DNA of 64,000 nt, taken from CANKJK01 sp964400405 (GTDB lineage Bacteria > Acidobacteriota > Vicinamibacteria > Vicinamibacterales > UBA2999). A model generated the notes under the pieces. That model did not search any database, was not told where the DNA came from, and saw only the letters and a program-made list of their open reading frames with translations. Positions 59,223 to 64,000 of the stretch are shown here, one piece after another. Both the position numbers and the translations under genes were made by a program. Position 1 is the first letter of the stretch. Every line of letters begins with the position of its first letter. The stretch covers positions 16,275-80,274 of the forward strand of contig CAYNUO010000001.1 in the NCBI GenBank assembly GCA_964400405.1, in the 5' to 3' direction.

Positions 59223-60025
59223 CCATTCCGTTCGCCCGAGTCCTGACCCGCGTTGTGCTGGTGGCCGTCTGCGCCGCCGGCCTGATGACCGTTGCCTGCG
59301 GCAAGAAGAACATCGTGCCCGATGGCATCGCCGAAGCCGACAAGTACCTGTTCGACCGGGCCAACGAGGAGGTCAACAGCAAGAACTGGATGAAGGCGCG
59401 CACCTACTACCAACGCCTCGTCGACGGCTACCCGCAGAGCCCGTACCGGCCGGACGCCAAGCTCGGCATCGCCGACACCTACCTCGGCGAGAACACGACC
59501 GAGTCCCTGGTGCTGGCCGTCAACGAGTACCGCGAGTTCCTGAGCTTCTATCCGACGCACGCCAGGGCCGACTACGCGCAGTACAAGATCGCGATGAGCC
59601 ACTTCGGCAAGATGCGCGCGCCGGAACGCGACCAGACCGAAACACGGGAGGCGCTGAAGGAGTTCGACCTGTTCTTCGAGCGGCACCCGAGTTCGCCTCT
59701 GGTGCCGGAGGTCCGCAAGAACCACCGGGTCGCCAAGGACCGCCTGACGCAGGCCTCGGTCAACGTCGGCGTGTTCTACTTCAAGGCCCGGAAGTGGTAC
59801 CCGGGCGCGATCCAGCGGTTCAAGGAAGTGCTTGCCGAAGACCCCGAGTTTTCAGGCCGGGACACCGTCTACTACTACCTGGCCGAGTCGCTGCTGAAGT
59901 CCAACAAGAAGGCCGAAGCCGTTCCGTATCTGGATCGCTTATTGAAAGAGTTCCCGGAGAGTCCGCTGGTCCCGGTGGCGAAGAAGACCTTCGACCTCGC
60001 CCTGGCGGCCGATCCGCCGAAGTAG
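59219..60025 (+). CDS. bamD: BamD-like outer-membrane lipoprotein
   Basis: A 268-residue TPR lipoprotein of the beta-barrel assembly machine. A signal peptide ends in a lipobox-like TVACGKK with the lipidated Cys. About five TPR-like helix pairs follow (RANEEVNSKNWMKARTYYQRLVDGYPQSPYRPDA, EFLSFYPTHARADYAQYKIA, DTVYYYLAESLLKSNKKAE). ATG overlaps the ybgC stop (ATGA). Other Bam genes are not in the window. Confidence 0.87.
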   Translation: MTIPFARVLTRVVLVAVCAAGLMTVACGKKNIVPDGIAEADKYLFDRANEEVNSKNWMKARTYYQRLVDGYPQSPYRPDAKLGIADTYLGENTTESLVLAVNEYREFLSFYPTHARADYAQYKIAMSHFGKMRAPERDQTETREALKEFDLFFERHPSSPLVPEVRKNHRVAKDRLTQASVNVGVFYFKARKWYPGAIQRFKEVLAEDPEFSGRDTVYYYLAESLLKSNKKAEAVPYLDRLLKEFPESPLVPVAKKTFDLALAADPPK

Positions 60026-60055
60026 CGTCCGGCTGCGGCCGGAGGGAGCCGTCTG

Positions 60056-60853
60056 ATGCACCGCCTCGCCTGCACGCTCGGAATTGTGATCCTGGTCACG
60101 GGAATGCCCCGTGCCCAGCGCGCGCCCGCCCCCGCCGCCTCGGGACTCACCCCCGACCAGATCGCGCTCCTCTGCGCCCCGACGCCGGCCGATCTGCCGG
60201 AGCGCGCGCCGCTGGCCACGCCGATCCAGGTGACCGGCGGGCAGGCCCCGGTCGTCCGCCACACCTACGCACCCGGTGACCTCGTCACCATCAGCGCCGG
60301 CGCGCGGCAGGGGATCGCCGTCGGCCAGGAGTTCGTGACGCGCATTCCCGTGCCGGCGCCGACGAAGAAGCGGCCCGCCAGCCGGCACGTGGTGCAGAAC
60401 ACCGGCTGGCTTCGGGTCTACGCGGTGGACGACGACCTCTCGCTGGCCACGATCACGCACGCCTGCTCCACCGTCAATCCGGGTGACGAACTCGCGCCGC
60501 TGACCGTCAGCGCCATGCCGGAGCGCGACGCCCGCGACCTCGAGCCGAAGCGGAACGACTACGCGCGGATCGTTTCCGGGTCTGGCCGGCGCACCACGTT
60601 CGCCGCGGGTGACCTGTTCCTGATCGACCGCGGCAGCAGCAAGGGTGTGCACCCCGGCGCGCGGTTCGTGCTGTACCACGACCGCGGCGTGGCGAAGAAC
60701 TTCCTCTACGAAGCTGGAGAAGCAGTGGCGGTCGCCGTCGGCGCGGAGGCCTCCACGCTCAGGGTGACGACGTCGTCGACGGCTGTCGTGACGGGGGACT
60801 ACGTGGGCCAGCGGACCGAGCTGCCGCGCCACCGCGCGACGGCCTCGAACTAG
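60056..60853 (+). CDS. Exported protein with two FlgT-C-like repeats
   Basis: A 265-residue protein with an N-terminal signal (LACTLGIVILVTGMPRAQ). Two short, similar beta modules are visible: GDLVTISAGARQGIAVGQEFVTR and GDLFLIDRGSSKGVHPGARFVLY. The spacing and G-x-x-x-G-x-x-V-G-x pattern resemble the FlgT C-terminal domain. It is 30 bp after the BamD-like gene, so it may be an outer-membrane-associated periplasmic protein. Not assignable further. Confidence 0.6.
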   Translation: MHRLACTLGIVILVTGMPRAQRAPAPAASGLTPDQIALLCAPTPADLPERAPLATPIQVTGGQAPVVRHTYAPGDLVTISAGARQGIAVGQEFVTRIPVPAPTKKRPASRHVVQNTGWLRVYAVDDDLSLATITHACSTVNPGDELAPLTVSAMPERDARDLEPKRNDYARIVSGSGRRTTFAAGDLFLIDRGSSKGVHPGARFVLYHDRGVAKNFLYEAGEAVAVAVGAEASTLRVTTSSTAVVTGDYVGQRTELPRHRATASN

Positions 60854-60872
60854 GCCGACCGGCCGGCGCGGT

Positions 60873-61484
60873 CTAGCCGGCCTTCCGCTGACCGGCGCCC
60901 CGCTCCCGGGCGACGGTGATGTCGGAGACGCGGGCGTTGGTGAGCTGCTGAAAACGACGGTAGTAGTCGACGGCCGACACGAGAGCGGCCCCCGCCACGA
61001 CCCACAGCGTCGCCTCGCCAATCGGACGGAACCACGGCAGCGGCCCCCAGCCGACCATCAGCATCAGAATCGCCGCCACCTGCGACGCCATCTTGAACTT
61101 GCCCATTCTCGACGCGGGCATCGTGATGCCGCGCGCGCTCGCGACACTGCGCAGCGCCGTGACGGCGATCTCCCGGCCGATGATGAGCGCCACCATCCAG
61201 GCCGGCGCCGCGCCGAGCTGCACGAGCGAGATGAAGGCCGCGGAGGTCAGCAGCTTGTCCGCCAGCGGGTCGAGCATCTGGCCGAGCGCCGTGATCTGAC
61301 GGCGGCGGCGCGCGAGGTGGCCGTCGAGCCAATCCGTGGCCGAGGCGAGTCCGAAGATGGCGGCCCCGACCAGTTCCTTCGGCAGCCCGAGCACGAGGCG
61401 CCCTTCGAACTCCGTCAGCAGCACCACCACGAGCAGGGGCACGAGGAACATCCGCACGAGCGTCAGCGCGTTCGGGAGGTTCAT
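60873..61484 (-). CDS. pgsA: CDP-diacylglycerol-glycerol-3-phosphate 3-phosphatidyltransferase
   Basis: A 203-residue inner-membrane enzyme making phosphatidylglycerol phosphate. The CDP-alcohol phosphotransferase motif spans DWLDGHLARRRRQITALG with QMLDPLADK (the D-x2-D-G-x2-A-R-x8-G-x3-D-x3-D pattern). Four to five hydrophobic segments. ATG 61484 is preferred over ATG 61496, since the latter overlaps the -10 hexamer TAGAAT (61500-61495) whose end lies 10 nt before 61484. Confidence 0.93.
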   Translation of the reverse strand: MNLPNALTLVRMFLVPLLVVVLLTEFEGRLVLGLPKELVGAAIFGLASATDWLDGHLARRRRQITALGQMLDPLADKLLTSAAFISLVQLGAAPAWMVALIIGREIAVTALRSVASARGITMPASRMGKFKMASQVAAILMLMVGWGPLPWFRPIGEATLWVVAGAALVSAVDYYRRFQQLTNARVSDITVARERGAGQRKAG

Positions 61485-61494
61485 GTGCGCGGCC

Positions 61495-61500
61495 ATTCTA
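61495..61500 (-). promoter_or_regulatory. -10 box of pgsA
   Basis: TAGAAT on the minus strand, 10 nt before ATG 61484. No Shine-Dalgarno, so leaderless or near-leaderless. Confidence 0.4.
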
Positions 61501-61563
61501 CCGTAGGACTGCCGGCGGGAGCTGCCCGGGACAGCGGCACTGCCAGGCCCGATGACGCTGACG

Positions 61564-61569
61564 TATCAT
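61564..61569 (+). promoter_or_regulatory. -10 box of the nucleotidyltransferase gene
   Basis: TATCAT ends 12 nt before ATG 61582, divergent from the pgsA -10. The leader would be about five bases. Confidence 0.4.
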
Positions 61570-61581
61570 CGAGTTGTCAGC

Positions 61582-62634
61582 ATGAAAGCGATCCTTCTTG
61601 CAGGCGGTCAGGGCACGCGCCTTCGTCCGCTCACCCTTCAGATCCCGAAGCCCGTCGTTCCGATCTTCAACCGCCCGTTCCTGCAGTACCAGATCGACCT
61701 GCTGAAGCGCGTGCCGGAGATCGACGAAGTCCGGCTCAGCCTCAACTATCGCCCCGACGAGATCGAGCGCGTCTTCGGCGACGGGTCCGAGGCCGGCATC
61801 CGCATCCGCTACCTCGTCGAACCGAAGCCGCTCGGCACGGGCGGCGCGATCCGCTTTTCCGGCCACGACCTCACGGAGACCGTCGTTGTGTTCAACGGCG
61901 ACGTGCTGACCGAGATCGACCTCGCCGACGTCCTGCGGCTGCACCGTGAGCGGAAGGCGAAGGCCACAATCGTCCTGACCCCGGTCGACAACCCGTCGGC
62001 GTACGGCCTGGTCGAGACCGACGCGGCCGGCAACGTCCTTCGCTTCGTCGAGAAGCCGGACCCATCGCAGATCACGACCAACCTCATCAACGCGGGCATC
62101 TACGTGCTCGAGCCCGACACGTTCGACCGTATTCCCGCGAACGAGCCTTATTCGATCGAACGCGCCTACTTCCCGTCGCTGGTCGAGCGCGGCGAGACAT
62201 TCGTCGCGTATCCCTATCGCGGGTACTGGCTCGACATCGGCACGCCGGCCAGCTATCGGCAGGTGCACCGCGACATCATGGACGGGCACTTCGCCGCCGC
62301 GCCCTTCTCCGCCGGGGGCGGCGACCGCATCGCCATCGTGCCGACCGCGCAGGTCGACCCGGCCGCCACCATCACCGCGCCGTGCTTCATCGATCGTGGG
62401 GCACGCGTCGCCGCGGGCGCCACCGTCGGGCCGCACGCCGTCATCGGCCGGGACGCCGTCGTCGAGGCCGGAGCCAGCGTCACGACGAGCATTCTCTGGC
62501 CGGGGACCCGCGTCGGGGAGCAGGCCACCGTGACAGATACCGTGCTCGCCACCGGCGGCCGCGTGGGCGCCCACGCCGCCGTCTCCGGACTTACGCTCGG
62601 CGCCGACACCCACATTTCCGACTACAGCCGCTGA
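61582..62634 (+). CDS. NDP-sugar pyrophosphorylase (mannose-1-phosphate guanylyltransferase type)
   Basis: A 350-residue sugar nucleotidyltransferase: GDP- or other NDP-sugar from sugar 1-phosphate and NTP. The N-terminal motif MKAILLAGGQGTRLRPLT, the Lys of IPKPVVPIFN and the FNGDVL metal motif are intact. The C-terminal third is a left-handed beta-helix (IVPTAQVDPAATITAPCFI, VAAGATVGPHAVIGRDAVV, VEAGASVTTSILWPGTRVG). Nucleotide and sugar cannot be fixed from sequence, but the neighbour phosphomannomutase favours mannose. TGATG overlap with the next gene. Confidence 0.87.
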   Translation: MKAILLAGGQGTRLRPLTLQIPKPVVPIFNRPFLQYQIDLLKRVPEIDEVRLSLNYRPDEIERVFGDGSEAGIRIRYLVEPKPLGTGGAIRFSGHDLTETVVVFNGDVLTEIDLADVLRLHRERKAKATIVLTPVDNPSAYGLVETDAAGNVLRFVEKPDPSQITTNLINAGIYVLEPDTFDRIPANEPYSIERAYFPSLVERGETFVAYPYRGYWLDIGTPASYRQVHRDIMDGHFAAAPFSAGGGDRIAIVPTAQVDPAATITAPCFIDRGARVAAGATVGPHAVIGRDAVVEAGASVTTSILWPGTRVGEQATVTDTVLATGGRVGAHAAVSGLTLGADTHISDYSR

Positions 62635-63986
62635 TGCCCGTCAATCCGAACATCTTCAAGGCCTACGACATCCGCGGGGTCTACCCGACCGAAATCACCG
62701 AGGACATCGCCCGCGACATCGGCCGCGCGTTTGTCGCCTATCTCGGCGCCACGCGGATCGGCGTCTCGCGCGACATGCGCGTGTCGTCGCCGTCGATTGC
62801 CGCGGCGTTCATCGACGGCGCCCTGAGCCAGGGTGCCGACGTCGTCGACTACGGGATGATGGCCACGGACATGCTCTACTTCGCGTCCGTCCGCGACGGT
62901 CTGCAGGGCGGTGCCCAGGTCACCGCGTCGCACAACCCCGGCAAGTACAACGGCATCAAGATGATTCGCGAGCAGGCGCGGGCGCTGAGCGCCGACGCCG
63001 GCATCGGCGAGATCCAGGCGATGGTCATCAGCGGGAGCATCCCCGCTCCCACCCGCCGCGGCACGCTCAGCTCGGCGACGGTTCTCGACGACTACGTCGA
63101 GCGCATCCTGCAGTTCATCGACCCAGCCGTCATCAAGCCGTTCAACGTCGTGCTCGACGCCGGCAGCGGCATGGGCGGTCTCGTCGCCCCGAGGCTCTTC
63201 GACCGGCTGCCGTGCAGGACGACGCGGCTCTGCTTCACGCCGGACGGCACGTTCCCGAACCACGAGGCCAACCCGCTCATCGAGGAGAACCGCGTCGACT
63301 CGACCGAGGCGGTGCTGAAGACGAAGGCCGACATCGGCATCTGCTGGGATGGGGACGCCGACCGGTGCTTCTTCATCGACGGCAGCGGCGAGTTCATCTC
63401 CGGCGACTTCGTCACGGCGCTGCTGGCCGAAGCGTTCCTGATGAAGAATCCCGGCGCGACGATCGTCTATGACCTGCGCGCCAGCCACGCCGTCAAGGAC
63501 ACCGTGGCCCGCCTCGGCGGCACGGCCGTCATGAACCGCGTCGGCCACGCCTTCATCAAGGCCCGCATGCGCGAGGTCGACGGCGTCTTCGCCGGCGAGG
63601 TCACCGGGCACTACTACTTCAAGGACTTTGCCTACGCCGACAACGGCTTCATTCCCGCGCTGCTGATGCTGGAGCTGATGTCGGTCAAGGGGCAGTCGCT
63701 GCGTGAGCTCCTCGCGCCCTACCGCGAGCGCTACTTCATCTCGGGCGAGATCAACACCGCGCTCGGCAGCATGGAAGAAGTGCCCGCGCGCCTCGACGCG
63801 ATCGAGCGCCGCTACGCCGACGCGCAGGTCTCCAAGATGGACGGCGTCTCGATCGAGTATCCGGACTGGCACTTCAACGTCCGGCCCTCGAACACCGAGC
63901 CCCTGCTCCGCCTGAATCTCGAGGCCACGACGCACGCCGAGATGCAGCGCCGCCGGGACGAAGTCCTGGCCATCATCCGCGGCTAG
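62634..63986 (+). CDS. manB: Phosphomannomutase / phosphoglucomutase
   Basis: A 450-residue alpha-D-phosphohexomutase. It starts IFKAYDIRGVYPTEI, has the phosphoserine loop VTASHNPGKYNGIK, the metal loop CWDGDADRCFFID, the sugar-binding FAGEVTGHYYF and the C-terminal phosphate loop VRPSNTEPLLRL. It interconverts mannose 6- and 1-phosphate, the substrate of the upstream guanylyltransferase. The pair feeds GDP-mannose for surface glycans. The window ends 14 bp after the stop codon. Confidence 0.94.
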   Translation: MPVNPNIFKAYDIRGVYPTEITEDIARDIGRAFVAYLGATRIGVSRDMRVSSPSIAAAFIDGALSQGADVVDYGMMATDMLYFASVRDGLQGGAQVTASHNPGKYNGIKMIREQARALSADAGIGEIQAMVISGSIPAPTRRGTLSSATVLDDYVERILQFIDPAVIKPFNVVLDAGSGMGGLVAPRLFDRLPCRTTRLCFTPDGTFPNHEANPLIEENRVDSTEAVLKTKADIGICWDGDADRCFFIDGSGEFISGDFVTALLAEAFLMKNPGATIVYDLRASHAVKDTVARLGGTAVMNRVGHAFIKARMREVDGVFAGEVTGHYYFKDFAYADNGFIPALLMLELMSVKGQSLRELLAPYRERYFISGEINTALGSMEEVPARLDAIERRYADAQVSKMDGVSIEYPDWHFNVRPSNTEPLLRLNLEATTHAEMQRRRDEVLAIIRG

Positions 63987-64000
63987 GCTTTCGCTTTCCA

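Noticed and set aside
60854..60875. Terminator between the FlgT-C-like gene and pgsA
   Set aside because: A 5-bp GACCG/CGGTC stem exists but is short, overlaps the pgsA stop and has no T-run; too weak to list.

Overview
The window is a contiguous stretch of high-GC bacterial chromosome, scaffolded with two 100-N gaps (28713-28812 and 56408-56507). It is packed with short-overlap operons and rich in GTG starts. Gene content fits a Gram-negative-envelope bacterium: BamD-type lipoprotein, beta-barrel protein, exported enzymes with signal peptides. It also carries some Actinobacteria-like features, namely HspR control, PASTA proteins and apparently common leaderless promoters. I infer an Acidobacteriota-type genome (Vicinamibacteria-like), probably metagenome-derived. 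That placement rests on gene mix and composition, not on a marker search. I saw no rRNA, tRNA, CRISPR array, insertion sequence, phage or plasmid gene.

Layout. 1-3.1 kb: small unknown proteins, a DUF1801 protein, and a terC-histidine kinase pair. 3.1-7.1 kb: heat-shock operon hspR-cbpA-clpB, with a near-consensus HspR operator over the promoter and start codon. 7.1-9.4 kb: outer-membrane protein, a serine-hydrolase-like pseudoenzyme and a DUF4390 protein. 9.4-9.6 kb: a long bulged inverted repeat between convergent genes. 9.6-17.0 kb (minus): operon pfkB-like / unknown / recG / rsmD / coaD / aminotransferase / glcD-like. 17.0-25.8 kb (plus): lexA, DUF3467, nth, zincin, rsmA, RNase J, ftsK, cell-wall amidase. 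25.8-27.5 kb (minus): leucyl aminopeptidase and a small membrane protein. 27.5-29.6 kb: PKD-like secreted protein, unknown protein and a gapped glycosyltransferase.

29.9-41.5 kb (minus) is an aromatic amino acid supra-operon: leader peptide, aroDE fusion, trpE, trpG, trpD, trpC, trpF, trpB, trpA, aroQ chorismate mutase, DAHP synthase, tyrA and a thiolase. Its roughly 170-nt leader holds what looks like a complete ribosome-mediated attenuator. It has a 25-codon leader ORF rich in Trp and other aromatic codons, a 12-of-13-bp antiterminator helix starting at the leader stop codon, and an intrinsic terminator 12 nt before aroDE. This is the most striking regulatory system in the window.

41.5-48.6 kb: an S55/SpoIVB-like exported protein, a beta-propeller protein, an ECF sigma / anti-sigma pair (the anti-sigma carries a TonB-like C-terminus) and a TPR protein. 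48.6-52.3 kb (minus): a sigma-54 activator with two Dpp-type permeases. 52.4-60.9 kb: aroC, def, fmt, rsmB, an exported methyltransferase on the opposite strand, a kinase-less PASTA protein, rpe, a YbgC thioesterase, a BamD-like lipoprotein and a FlgT-C-like protein. 60.9-64 kb: pgsA (minus) and a nucleotidyltransferase-phosphomannomutase pair for GDP-sugar supply.

A recurring architecture is a -10 hexamer (TANNNT) 7-12 nt before an ATG or GTG without a Shine-Dalgarno. This suggests widespread leaderless transcripts, and I used it to choose several start codons.
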